Made by a program: the position numbers and the translations under genes. 14,639 nt of DNA, from assembly GCA_946611445.1 (NCBI GenBank), contig CAMODP010000027.1:1-14639 (forward strand). Reading direction: 5' to 3'. The stretch comes from an uncultured Eubacterium sp. (GTDB lineage: Bacteria > Bacillota > Clostridia > Lachnospirales > Lachnospiraceae). The number at the start of each line of letters is the position of its first letter. Position 1 is the stretch's first letter. This document shows, piece by piece, positions 14,617 to 14,639 of the stretch. The notes under the pieces were generated by a model that saw only the letters and a program-made list of their open reading frames with translations, was not told the DNA's origin and did no database searches.

Positions 14617-14639
14617 TTCCTTCTCCGAAAACATTGCTC

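Overview
The window has the look of a fairly GC-rich, anaerobic, low-motility Firmicute of the Clostridia type, probably a Lachnospiraceae-like gut bacterium. This is inferred from a YesM/YesN-type two-component pair, strong AGGAGG-type ribosome binding sites, a class II GalT, lipobox-bearing or secreted binding proteins, and sigma-A promoters of the TTGACA/TATAAT kind. No species call is possible from the sequence alone. Twelve protein genes fill the window. I saw no tRNA, rRNA, CRISPR array, insertion sequence or phage gene.

Left part (1-3393): the 3' part of a YesM-type sensor histidine kinase overlaps by 4 bases a lipoprotein resembling the galactofuranose-binding protein YtfQ. A YesN-type response regulator with a C-terminal AraC DNA-binding domain converges on them from the other strand, with 4 bases between the stop codons. 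No permease or ATPase accompanies the binding protein, so it is probably the extracellular sensing subunit of a three-part sugar-sensing system.

Middle (3596-8290): a solitary gene encodes a predicted PD-(D/E)xK nuclease joined to a superfamily-1-like (DUF2075-type) ATPase/helicase. It has its own strong promoter, placed so close to the ATG that the mRNA looks leaderless. Facing it is a single 957-codon gene that fuses a complete class II galactose-1-phosphate uridylyltransferase to a complete galactokinase, the two middle steps of the Leloir pathway. Its promoter region carries several copies of an ATTCCG/CGGAAT box, two of them abutting a weak -35, which fits activation by an AraC-type regulator such as the nearby response regulator.

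Right part (8196-14639): divergent from the gal fusion are a small secreted protein with a cystatin-like QVVSG motif and a D-lyxose isomerase-family sugar isomerase. A convergent Nudix hydrolase of the ADP-ribose pyrophosphatase type follows. Last is a four-gene ABC importer operon: secreted binding protein, two permeases, and a PotA/FbpC-like ATPase with TOBE domain. It has a promoter and leader hairpin in front, a terminator-like hairpin after the binding-protein gene and an 11-bp stem-loop at the end. Its substrate cannot be told from sequence. A TGGAAT/CGGAAT pair in its promoter region resembles the one at the gal promoter, hinting at shared control. The theme of the window is sugar sensing, uptake and conversion, with the nuclease-ATPase gene as the outlier.
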